Assembly: GCA_013697055.1 (NCBI GenBank)
Contig: JACCXK010000090.1
Location: forward strand, 1 to 32,969
Origin: Alphaproteobacteria bacterium
GTDB lineage: Bacteria; Pseudomonadota; Alphaproteobacteria; Micropepsales; Micropepsaceae
Reading direction: 5' to 3'
DNA: 32,969 nt
The notes beneath the pieces were generated by a model, which was not told where the DNA came from, ran no database searches, and saw nothing but the letters and a program-made list of their open reading frames with translations. Shown in pieces: positions 1-6,889 of this stretch (its first letter is position 1; every line of letters starts with the position of its first letter). The position numbers and the translations under genes are program-made.

Positions 1-997
1 TCCTGGGTCACCTGGTAATTGCCGGCGGAAGCGGAATAGACCGCGGTGTCGATGCCGTTGCCGCCATTGATCTGGTCACCGCCGCCGCCACCGATCAGTG
101 TGTCGTCGCCGTCGCCCCCGTTGAGACTATCGGCGCCCGTGTTGCCATACAGCGTGTCGTTGCCGTCCTCGCCATAGATGACCGAACCGCCGGCAACAGC
201 ATGACCGATGTCGTTGCCCGCGTTGAGATGCAGGGCCGTTCCCCACAAGGCGTAGGCGTCGTCGTCGCCGGTCGTGCCCGTGCGAATGGCGACACCGATA
301 TCCTGGAGAATGCCCAGGTCGATGGCGGAGATATGGACGTTGGTGCCGTTGGGGATCGCGGCTGACATCAGGTCGTCGGCATAGCTGCTGGCTTCACTGA
401 TATGAGACAGGCTGCCCTGCTGCAGGGGGATGCCGGCCAGATTGCTCGCCGCGGCTTCCGCATTCGGGCCGGTGAATTTCCCGTTTTGGACGAAGGTGTC
501 GTAGACGCCGTAACCGGGGAAGCCGCCACCTTCGCTGGCGTCCAGGATGCCCAACCCATGCCCAATCTCATGCAGGAAGACAGACAGCGCATCGGAGCGG
601 CCTGGGGTGGCGGATGTGCTGTCGTCGGTCTTGAAGCTCAGCAGGTTGCGGATGGCATTGGAGGTAAGTTCGATGCTGATATCGGGCGCGGAGCCGTTTA
701 TATCGGTGCCGGTGCGCAGTTTGATCGCGGTGTTGGTGTCGTAAACCGGCTTTCCGTTAAAGGTGGCGCCGGTCTGCTGATAAAGTTCAGGGCCGCCTTG
801 GGCTAGGACGTTGCCGCTGAAATAGGCGTCGTTGACAGTGATGGCGATTTTGAGCGTGACGTTGGCAAGGGTGAGATATTGCGACCAGATGTTGGCTGCG
901 GCCTGCATCGTCTGCGACACCGCAATCGCTTGTTCCCCCCGGTCAGGTTGCCGAAGCTTGGCGAATTGGCGACATCGAACGAAACATCAAACTGCAC
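1..997 (-). CDS. RTX-repeat metzincin-like metalloprotease, 3' end off window, apparent frameshift
   Basis: Partial gene read leftward; its C-terminus lies outside the window. The conceptual protein has a zinc-protease motif HEIGHGLGILD (540-572), a Met-turn-like DDLMSAAI (about 357-380) and then glycine/aspartate-rich nonapeptides such as GGDGDDTLIGG and GGNGIDTAVY (about 30-175), typical of calcium-binding RTX repeats. Proteins of this build are usually secreted by type I systems without a signal peptide, which fits the lack of one here. The N-terminal part (GTG at 997, reading VQFDVSFDVANSP) and the protease part are in different frames. The switch falls at a run of six G on the coding strand (935-940), and one more G would join them as NLTGGEQAIAV. 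If the shift is real, the downstream frame could only start near ATG 908. It could be a sequencing error, a pseudogene or a shorter protein. The family assignment is good; the intact state is uncertain. Confidence 0.7.
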
Positions 998-999
998 GG

Positions 1000-1270
1000 G
1001 TTGACCCAGCAGTTATGCGCAAGCTGTGGCGCGGCACGCGCCGCCGCCTTGAAGTATGATCGCCCGCAAACACCGCCCCAGCCCTGTAACTATCTGCTTT
1101 TACCCGGATATTGCCACATTGTCCCGATCTGGGAAAAGGTTTTCCGGACCAGGGGGCATCTTAGCTAATCCCGAAAAACCGGGAAAAACCCGGTGAATCC
1201 TGGGGGCAAGCCGGAAGTCACATGTAAACATTGGGCGTCCCGGGAGTATCAGTGCCGTGACAGCCGCCAA
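1000..1270. other. Intergenic stretch without a recognised gene
   Basis: Lies between the protease start and the terminator of the CsbD-like gene, and should hold the upstream control region of the protease on the minus strand. I found no convincing promoter hexamers, RNA gene or coding frame. The only structure seen is a short inverted repeat, ACCGGG (1178-1183) and CCCGGT (1189-1194), separated by five A. In-frame stops at 1013-1015 (frame of GTG 997) and around 985 (frame of the protease domain) limit how far upstream the protease can begin. Confidence 0.5.
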
Positions 1271-1302
1271 ACAAGAAAACGCCGCCCACGCCGGTGGGCG
1301 GC
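1271..1302 (-). terminator. Rho-independent terminator of the CsbD-like gene
   Basis: A perfect 9-bp stem GCCGCCCAC / GTGGGCGGC (1281-1289 and 1294-1302) with a 4-nt loop is followed on the minus strand by the T-rich tail GTTTTCTTGTTTG. It lies 22 bases past the stop of the CsbD-like gene. Confidence 0.8.
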
Positions 1303-1324
1303 ATTTCCTTCGAAAGCAGACGAT

Positions 1325-1501
1325 TTACTTGTCGGCGCCCGGCGGGGTGGTCTTGGGCGCCTTGCCGTCTTCGATCCGGCCTTCATTGCGCAGCGCGCGG
1401 CCTTCCGCGGCCTTCCGCTGGCCTTCGGCAGTCTTGCTGTGCTCGTTCATCTCTTCCTTGATGAAGCCAGCAGCTTCTTTGATGTTTCCCTTAACGCTCA
1501 T
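1325..1501 (-). CDS. CsbD-like small stress protein
   Basis: A 58-residue, very hydrophilic protein rich in Lys, Glu, Gly and Ala, starting MSVKGNIKEAAGFIKEE. The KGNIKEAAGFIKEE segment resembles the CsbD family, small soluble proteins induced by general stress whose molecular function is poorly known. The start at 1501 is chosen because AGGAG sits five bases upstream; a longer frame upstream lacks such a site. The gene has its own EcfG-like promoter (1531-1555) and a hairpin terminator (1271-1302), so it is probably a single-gene unit. A second CsbD protein, closer to the family consensus, lies at 24316-24498 and also has such a promoter. Membership in CsbD is likely but not certain for so short a sequence. 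Confidence 0.7.
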   Translation of the reverse strand: MSVKGNIKEAAGFIKEEMNEHSKTAEGQRKAAEGRALRNEGRIEDGKAPKTTPPGADK

Positions 1502-1530
1502 GAAATCTCCTGTTTGAACCTGCCTGTGAA

Positions 1531-1555
1531 AACAGGGCGCAGCACCATTCGTTCC
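1531..1555 (-). promoter_or_regulatory. EcfG-type general stress promoter of the CsbD-like gene
   Basis: On the minus strand GGAAC (1551-1555) is followed after 16 bases by TGTT (1531-1534), that is GGAAC-N17-GTT. This is close to the alphaproteobacterial EcfG/SigT consensus GGAAC-N16/17-CGTT. It ends about 30 bases before the start codon. The first base of the -10 element (T instead of C) is off consensus. Confidence 0.6.
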
Positions 1556-1639
1556 GATCATGCCGGCGCTTGCGCGCGGTCCCGTACCAGGGAACTTGTG
1601 TGGCCGCTTTGCATTCACCGTACGTCATAAAAGGTTGGC

Positions 1640-2194
1640 GTGATGCACGCGGTGGCCTATGGGGATTTTCTGCGGGGGCTGATCAGCAATCCGCGCGGCG
1701 TTTCCGCTCCGACGCCTTCCAGCCCGACCTTGTCGCGCAGGATCGCGGAGCAGGTCGATGCGGCGCGCGAAGGCCTGGTGGTCGAACTCGGACCCGGCAC
1801 CGGCGTGGTGACCCAGGCGCTGCTGGCGCGCGGCATCGTCCCGCAAAGACTGATCGCCATCGAACAGACCGCCTCTTTTGCGAACCTTGTGCGCCGTCGG
1901 TTGCCGGCGGTCCGGGTCCACCAGGGCGATGCGCTGGCTTTTGAAAAATATCTCCCGCGGGACATAGCGGTGGCGGCGATCGTCTCGGGCCTGCCGCTGC
2001 TGCAATTTCCCGTCGAACAGCGCGTGTCGCTGCTGCGCCGGGCTTTGGCATGCCAGGACGAGGGCGGTTGTTTTGTGCAGTTGTCCTATTCCTGGCGCCC
2101 GCCGGTGCCGCCCGATCCCGGCATGCTGCTTGAAAAAACCGTGGTGTGGCGCAATTTCCCGCCGGCCCATGTCTGGACCTATCGGCGGCCCTGA
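1640..2194 (+). CDS. SAM-dependent methyltransferase, phospholipid N-methyltransferase-like
   Basis: A protein of 184 residues with a class I SAM-binding core: motif I ELGPGTG (residues 49-55), an acidic Glu75 at the end of beta-2, GDA (96-98), and SGLPL (116-120) in the motif IV position. The opening FLRGLISNPRGVSAPTPSS resembles the PmtA/COG3963 group, which methylates phosphatidylethanolamine toward phosphatidylcholine at the membrane; rRNA adenine dimethyltransferases share the same core. No signal peptide or membrane span. GTG (1640) and ATG (1643) are adjacent candidate starts, with AAGG at 1631-1634 as ribosome site; I use the GTG. It is divergent from the CsbD-like gene. The substrate is inferred from family resemblance only. 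Confidence 0.75.
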   Translation: MMHAVAYGDFLRGLISNPRGVSAPTPSSPTLSRRIAEQVDAAREGLVVELGPGTGVVTQALLARGIVPQRLIAIEQTASFANLVRRRLPAVRVHQGDALAFEKYLPRDIAVAAIVSGLPLLQFPVEQRVSLLRRALACQDEGGCFVQLSYSWRPPVPPDPGMLLEKTVVWRNFPPAHVWTYRRP

Positions 2195-2221
2195 CCCGTT
2201 TCCTCGCTGTACGGATGATGC

Positions 2222-2247
2222 GGAACCTTTGGTCACGGATTCTCGTT
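2222..2247 (+). promoter_or_regulatory. EcfG-type general stress promoter of the small protein-SDR unit
   Basis: GGAAC (2222-2226), 17-base spacer, CGTT (2244-2247): a full match to the EcfG/SigT consensus. It lies 22 bases before the start codon at 2270, in the short gap after the methyltransferase gene. Confidence 0.75.
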
Positions 2248-2269
2248 GCAATATCAACGGAGAACAAAA

Positions 2270-2440
2270 ATGCGCGCCAGTTTCCAGGGACAAAATATCT
2301 TCGCACTCGGCAATGGCATCGCCGTGCTGAAATCAGCATGGAGCGAAGCAGAGCCGCCGCAGGCTGCGGAGGAGGAGAAGAAAAAGTTAAAACGTGACGT
2401 GGCGGCGTTGGCAAAATCCGTTCTCGCCGCTGGCAAATGA
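2270..2440 (+). CDS. Small hypothetical protein upstream of the stress SDR
   Basis: A 56-residue protein, MRASFQGQNIFALGNG at its start, with a charged middle (AAEEEKKKLKRD) and an Ala-rich helical tail. I do not recognise a family. The ATG at 2270 is preferred over an in-frame one at 2246 because GGAGA lies seven bases before it and because the latter would overlap the promoter -10 element. Its stop codon overlaps the first ATG of the SDR gene, so the two are probably translated together. The EcfG-like promoter directly upstream points to a role under general stress. Function unknown. Confidence 0.6.
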   Translation: MRASFQGQNIFALGNGIAVLKSAWSEAEPPQAAEEEKKKLKRDVAALAKSVLAAGK

Positions 2441-3399
2441 TGAAAGCCGTCGCCGCCCATCGCCGCATCCAGAAGCAGGTGGCGCGGGCCGACCGCAAGC
2501 GCCCCAAGCAGGAAGTGAAAGGCGCGATGCAGGCCGGGGCACGGCGCTATCCGGAGCCGCCTTTTCCCAAACAGCATATTGCCAAGCCCGGCAGGGAAGC
2601 GACGCTGGACCCGCAACCTTTGTACGACGCTCCCTTCTATCGCGGTTCCGGCAAGCTGGAAGGGCGGGTGGCGCTGATCACAGGCGGCGACAGCGGCATC
2701 GGTCGCGCTGTTGCGGTGCTGTTCGCGCGCGAAGGCGCGGACGTGTCTATCGTCTATCTCAGCGAACATGCCGACGCCAAACGGACGCGCGAAGCGGTGC
2801 AGCGGGAAGGCCGCCGCTGCATCCTGATACCCGGCGATGTCACCCAACGCGCCTTCTGCCGCCAGGCGGTGAAGCGCACGGTCAAAGAATTGGGCGGTTT
2901 GAATGTGCTGGTCAACAACGCCGCCTTCCAGCTTCATGTCTCGCGTTTCGAGGACCTTACCGAGGCCCATTTCGACAAGACCATGAAAACCAACCTGTAC
3001 GGCTATTTCCACATGGCGCAGGCGGCGGCGGAACGGATGACCCATGGCGACGCCATCATCAACACCGGCTCGGTCACCGGCCTTCTGGGCAACAAGGATC
3101 TGCTGGATTATTCCACCACCAAGGGCGGCATTCATGCCTTCACCCGCAGCCTGGGTACGCACCTTGCGCCGCGGGGCATCCGGGTCAATGCGGTGGCGCC
3201 GGGTCCGGTCTGGACGCCGCTCAATCCTGCCGACAAACAAGCCAAGGATGTCGCCAAGTTTGGGGCCGATACGGTGATGAAGCGTCCGGCCCAGCCCGAA
3301 GAGATCGCGCCGGCCTATGTCTTTCTCGCCAGCCCGCAATGCTCCAGCTATATCACCGGCGAAATCCTGCCCATCATCGGTGGTTATGCGGGAGGCTGA
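2437..3399 (+). CDS. Short-chain dehydrogenase/reductase, GSP39/YghA type
   Basis: Classical SDR of 320 residues: cofactor loop TGGDSGIG (82-89), NNAA (160-163), and the catalytic Ser212, Tyr225 and Lys229 (GSVTG, YSTTK). The sequence YDAPFYRGSGKLEGRVALI just before the Rossmann fold is typical of the subgroup of B. subtilis general stress protein 39 and E. coli YghA, NAD(P)-dependent oxidoreductases whose physiological substrates are unclear. The basic N-terminal stretch of about 70 residues is longer than the roughly 40 usual in this group. No export signal, so it is probably cytosolic. It overlaps the preceding small gene by four bases and probably depends on the EcfG-like promoter at 2222. 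The start could also be the second ATG at 2440. Confidence 0.88.
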   Translation: MMKAVAAHRRIQKQVARADRKRPKQEVKGAMQAGARRYPEPPFPKQHIAKPGREATLDPQPLYDAPFYRGSGKLEGRVALITGGDSGIGRAVAVLFAREGADVSIVYLSEHADAKRTREAVQREGRRCILIPGDVTQRAFCRQAVKRTVKELGGLNVLVNNAAFQLHVSRFEDLTEAHFDKTMKTNLYGYFHMAQAAAERMTHGDAIINTGSVTGLLGNKDLLDYSTTKGGIHAFTRSLGTHLAPRGIRVNAVAPGPVWTPLNPADKQAKDVAKFGADTVMKRPAQPEEIAPAYVFLASPQCSSYITGEILPIIGGYAGG

Positions 3400-3516
3400 G
3401 TTTTGCCTAGCTGCCGCACAAATGTGCACAGCGGCAACCCGAGAAGCGATGCTGTGACCTGAGACGAAGCCCGCTGTCCCTGCTATATAAGGCGCGGGGT
3501 TTGACGGGGTGGTTTG

Positions 3517-4770
3517 ATGGACCGGCGGCATCTGTTGCGGAATTCGCTCGCGCTGGGCGGTGTCTTGGGGTTGGGCGGCTGCGCCGCCACCCCGGCGCCG
3601 ACTGCGGCGCCCGCGCCCAAGCCGGTTTCCTCCACTACGCCCCTGATGGATCGCCCGCCGGTGCTGGCGCCGATCCGCGCCCATGCCGACCGCTTCTTCG
3701 ACTTTAAAGTGTGTCTGCGTCCCTTCCGCACCAAGGGTCCCAACCTGGGCGTGGAACAGGTTGGTGACGCCATGGTGGTGCACAATTACGGCCATGGCGG
3801 TTCGGGCTGGTCGCTGTCCTGGGGCTCGGCCGAGATGGCGGTGCAGAAAGCGCTGTCCCGCAGTCCCAAAGAGGTCGCGGTCATCGGCAGCGGCATCATC
3901 GGGCTGACCTCGGCTATCACCGCGCAGCGCGCCGGCGCCCAGGTCACCATCTACACCCGCGAACTGCTGGCGCGCACCCGCTCGGTGCGGGCCAATGGCA
4001 GCTGGACGCCGGACTCGCGCATCGCGCTGACGTCGGAAGCGCCAGCCAATTTCGGCGACACCTGGGAGCAGATGGCGCGCATCTCCTGGAAGAATTTCCG
4101 CCCCTATCTCGGCCTGGCCGGCAACCCGATCGCCTTCACCGATCATTACTACCTGACCGATGCGCCGCGCGGCACGCCGCAGCCGGTGGACCCCACCTGG
4201 CCGAAGCTGCCGCCGCCAAGCTGGACGGGCGGCCCCACCTCCAGCGAGGATTTCGCCAGGTACAGCGACCGTATCAAGGACATCACGGCCCATCCCCAGG
4301 ACCTGCCGCCGGACGTCAATCCTTTCCCGGTCAAATATGCATCGCGCTCAACCAGCATGTTCTTCAACTTCACCGAATACGGCCATCTGCTGACCACCGA
4401 GTTCTTCGCGCGCGGCGGCAAGATCGTGATGCGTGATTTCCATTCCCCGTCCGAGCTGGGGCACCTGCCGCAAAAGGTGGTGATCAGTTGCCCAGGCTTC
4501 GCCGCGCGCGACTTTTGGCAGGACAAGGCCATGGTGCCGGTGCGTGGCCAGACCGGCTGGCTGATCCCCCAGCCCGAAGTCAATTACGCGCTGACCTATC
4601 GCAACGTGCAGATCCTGTCCAAGAGCGACGGCATCATGGTGATGGCGCTCGAGAATGGCGAGCTCAAGGGCTACAACAACAGCGATGAAAGCGTGAACCG
4701 CGCCGAATCCGAACGCGCCGTGAAGGTGATCGAGGATCTGTTCGCCCGTTTCCCCGTGAACCGGGCTTGA
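3517..4770 (+). CDS. Exported FAD-dependent D-amino-acid-oxidase-like lipoprotein with circularly permuted domain order
   Basis: 417 residues. A twin-arginine start (DRRHLL) and a lipobox-like LGGC (Cys22) suggest Tat export and lipid anchoring. All hallmark D-amino acid oxidase motifs are present but rotated. The segment normally at the C-terminus comes first: CLRPFR (Arg68, matching the substrate-carboxylate Arg283 of the human enzyme) and VVHNYGHGGSGWSLSWG (87-103). Next comes the FAD loop VAVIGSGIIGL (120-130), usually at the very N-terminus. The active-site pair Tyr357/Tyr361 (human Tyr224/Tyr228) sits near the C-terminal end. The likely reaction is oxidative deamination of D-amino acids, or a related amine oxidation, with electrons going to oxygen or to a redox partner. 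The adjacent cytochrome c gene (10 bases downstream) and D-aminoacylase gene support a D-amino acid role. TTG at 3514 is an alternative start. Family assignment is firm; substrate and acceptor are inferred. Confidence 0.85.
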   Translation: MDRRHLLRNSLALGGVLGLGGCAATPAPTAAPAPKPVSSTTPLMDRPPVLAPIRAHADRFFDFKVCLRPFRTKGPNLGVEQVGDAMVVHNYGHGGSGWSLSWGSAEMAVQKALSRSPKEVAVIGSGIIGLTSAITAQRAGAQVTIYTRELLARTRSVRANGSWTPDSRIALTSEAPANFGDTWEQMARISWKNFRPYLGLAGNPIAFTDHYYLTDAPRGTPQPVDPTWPKLPPPSWTGGPTSSEDFARYSDRIKDITAHPQDLPPDVNPFPVKYASRSTSMFFNFTEYGHLLTTEFFARGGKIVMRDFHSPSELGHLPQKVVISCPGFAARDFWQDKAMVPVRGQTGWLIPQPEVNYALTYRNVQILSKSDGIMVMALENGELKGYNNSDESVNRAESERAVKVIEDLFARFPVNRA

Positions 4771-4780
4771 AGGCAACGCG

Positions 4781-5218
4781 ATGCGAAGAATCATTCTGGC
4801 ATTTTCGATGATGTTGGTGGCGCAAGGCGCGCAAGCGCGTTCGGCCCACTCCCAATCCATATGGAACGGCGCCTATACCGAGGACCAGGCGGCGCGCGGC
4901 GCCACGTCCTATCAGCAGAATTGCGCCCGCTGTCATGGCGCCGGTCTCGCGGGCACCTTCGAGATCCCGCCGCTGATGGGACGCTTTGTGCCCTATTGGT
5001 CGGGCAGCACCCTGGATGTGCTGGTGGACTACATCAGCCGCGCCATGCCGCTGGGCCGTCCTGGCTCGCTCAGCCCGGCCGTGAATGCGGACATCGTGGC
5101 TTTCATTCTCAAAAGCAACGGCTTTCCGGCGGGAAGCAAGGAACTGGGCACGTCTGCTGACGCCCAGAAAGCCATCACTTTCGATGCCACGAACAAAAAG
5201 CGCGGCAAAGCGCATTAA
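4781..5218 (+). CDS. Class I c-type cytochrome, periplasmic
   Basis: 145 residues with a signal peptide (MRRIILAFSMMLVAQGAQA) and one haem c site CARCH (Cys48, Cys51, His52). Met89 in AMPLGRPGSLS is the probable sixth ligand. This is a small monohaem cytochrome of the type that accepts electrons from periplasmic dehydrogenases. It sits 10 bases after the flavoenzyme gene and 12 before the deacylase gene, so it is almost certainly co-transcribed with them. The simplest reading is that it is the electron acceptor of the flavoprotein. The quinoprotein dehydrogenases elsewhere in the window also lack haem domains and could use it. The charged C-terminal tail (about 25 residues) is unremarkable. 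Confidence 0.88.
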   Translation: MRRIILAFSMMLVAQGAQARSAHSQSIWNGAYTEDQAARGATSYQQNCARCHGAGLAGTFEIPPLMGRFVPYWSGSTLDVLVDYISRAMPLGRPGSLSPAVNADIVAFILKSNGFPAGSKELGTSADAQKAITFDATNKKRGKAH

Positions 5219-5230
5219 CAGGGGATTGCC

Positions 5231-6889
5231 ATGATAGCCGCCAGGAAGCTTCTCGCCGCCATGCTTCTGTTCGCCGGCGTTCCGGTGCTTGCGGCCGCCA
5301 CGCTGTCGCTAGCGGCTGCCGCGCCCGCGGGCGAAGTGGACCTGCTGATCAGAGGCGGCCAGGTGATCGACGGCAGCGGCGGCCCGCGCATGCAGGCCGA
5401 TGTCGCCATCACCGGCGACAGGATCGTCTATGTCGGCCGCGCGCCGGTGAAGGCGAAGAAAACCATCGACGCCACCGGCCAGGTGGTGACGCCCGGCTTC
5501 ATCGACATGCACAGCCATTCGGAATTCGGCCTGGCCTTTGACGGCCGCGGCCTTTCCAAGGTGACGCAAGGCATCACCACCGAACTGATGGGCGAGCATC
5601 TGTCTGCGGGCCCGGTGCTGGGCCCGGCGGTGGACGATCCCATGATGGTGACGCCGCCGGTCAAGCGGACTTGGACCACGCTTGGCGGCTTCTTCTCGTA
5701 CCTGGAGAAGAAAGGCATCGGCCCCAATGTCGTGTCTTATGTCGGCGCAGGCCAGGTGCGCGCCTCGGTGATGGGCTATGAAGATCGCCAGCCCACGCCG
5801 GCCGAGATGGACAAGATCAAGGGCCTGATCCGCCAGGGCATGGAGGAGGGGGCTGCCGGCCTGTCCGCCGGTCTGTATTACCTGCCCAATTCCTTCTTCA
5901 ACACCGCCCAGATGATCGAGCTGGCCAAGGTCGCGGCCAGCTATGGCGGCATCTACACCGTGCATATGCGTCCCGGTCCCGGCCTGTCGGGCCTGGAAGA
6001 AACCATCGCCATCGCCAAGGGCGCCCATATCCCGGTGGAGATCCTGCATGTCGGCGGCAGCATTGCCGGAAATCCCGATTTCGCGCCGATGATCGAGAAA
6101 GCGCGCGCTGAAGGCGTGGACATCACCGCCAACGCCTATCCCTACACCATCGGCTGGACTTATGTGCGTCAACTGCTGCCGGTGTGGGCGCAGCTCGGCG
6201 ACGCCGCCGCCATTACCGCGCGATTGAAGGATCCGGCCAACCGCGCCCGTATCGTCAAGGAGCTGCAGCAGAATCCCGGCCAGTACAAGGATTACCACTT
6301 CAGCTCCGCCAACCTGAAGTATGACGGCTACACCATGCAGCAGGTGGCCGACCGCACCCATATTTCGCCGGAAGAGGCGATGGTGGATTTCCTGGTCGAG
6401 CAGAAGGCCGAAGGCTTTCATATCGGCCCGCCCAATCCTGCCCGCGAACAGGCGGTGGCGGAATCCTACAAATATCCCTGGGTGGATATCGGCTCGGACG
6501 GCATCGCGCTGCCGGCGGGGGTGCACACCTCGTTCGGCCGCCCGCATCCGCGCTCCTTCGGCGGCCATGCTCGCATCCTGGCCGATGTGGTGCGAAACCG
6601 GCATGTGATCAGCCTCGAAGAAGCGGTGCGCAAGCTGTCGTCCCAGGCCGCCAACCGGCTGAGCCTGCATGACCGCGGCCTGATCCGTGCGGGCCTCAAG
6701 GCCGATGTGGTGGTGTTCAATCCGGATACGGTCAAAGACACCGCCACCTATGATCATCCGGACCAGTATGCCACCGGCATTTCCTGGGTGCTGGTCAACG
6801 GCAAGGCGGTGGTGGCCGACAGCAAACCCACCAACGCCACACCAGGCCGCGTGCTGCGCGGGCCCGGTTACAAACCCGGCACGCCGTAA
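5231..6889 (+). CDS. N-acyl-D-amino-acid deacylase (amidohydrolase superfamily), exported
   Basis: 552 residues with an N-terminal signal peptide (about residues 1-31). The amidohydrolase core begins DLLIRGGQVIDGSGG. Metal-site residues are visible: HSHSE (His94, His96), His245 in YTVHMR, His273 in EILHVGG and Asp423 in IGSDG. This pattern matches D-aminoacylases, which hydrolyse N-acyl-D-amino acids to free D-amino acids. One difference: the zinc-ligand Cys of the GNCG motif in characterised D-aminoacylases is replaced here by GEH (121-123), so metal binding may differ. AGGGGA precedes the ATG at good spacing. The gene lies 12 bases after the cytochrome gene, and its stop overlaps the next start by one base (taATG). 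Related amidohydrolases act on hydantoins or dipeptides, so the substrate is likely but unproven. Confidence 0.85.
   Translation: MIAARKLLAAMLLFAGVPVLAAATLSLAAAAPAGEVDLLIRGGQVIDGSGGPRMQADVAITGDRIVYVGRAPVKAKKTIDATGQVVTPGFIDMHSHSEFGLAFDGRGLSKVTQGITTELMGEHLSAGPVLGPAVDDPMMVTPPVKRTWTTLGGFFSYLEKKGIGPNVVSYVGAGQVRASVMGYEDRQPTPAEMDKIKGLIRQGMEEGAAGLSAGLYYLPNSFFNTAQMIELAKVAASYGGIYTVHMRPGPGLSGLEETIAIAKGAHIPVEILHVGGSIAGNPDFAPMIEKARAEGVDITANAYPYTIGWTYVRQLLPVWAQLGDAAAITARLKDPANRARIVKELQQNPGQYKDYHFSSANLKYDGYTMQQVADRTHISPEEAMVDFLVEQKAEGFHIGPPNPAREQAVAESYKYPWVDIGSDGIALPAGVHTSFGRPHPRSFGGHARILADVVRNRHVISLEEAVRKLSSQAANRLSLHDRGLIRAGLKADVVVFNPDTVKDTATYDHPDQYATGISWVLVNGKAVVADSKPTNATPGRVLRGPGYKPGTP

Noticed and set aside
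1594-1620. GGAAC upstream of the methyltransferase gene as another EcfG promoter
   Set aside because: At 16-17 bases downstream the sequence is CATT/ATTC, not CGTT or GTT.
3405-3450. Hairpin-like sequence after the SDR gene as terminator
   Set aside because: The stem (TGCCGC / GCGGCA) is short with a competing inner stem and no T-run follows.
2254-4293. Long open minus-strand frame across the SDR and oxidase genes
   Set aside because: No recognisable domain, biased composition, and fully covered by two well-supported plus-strand genes.
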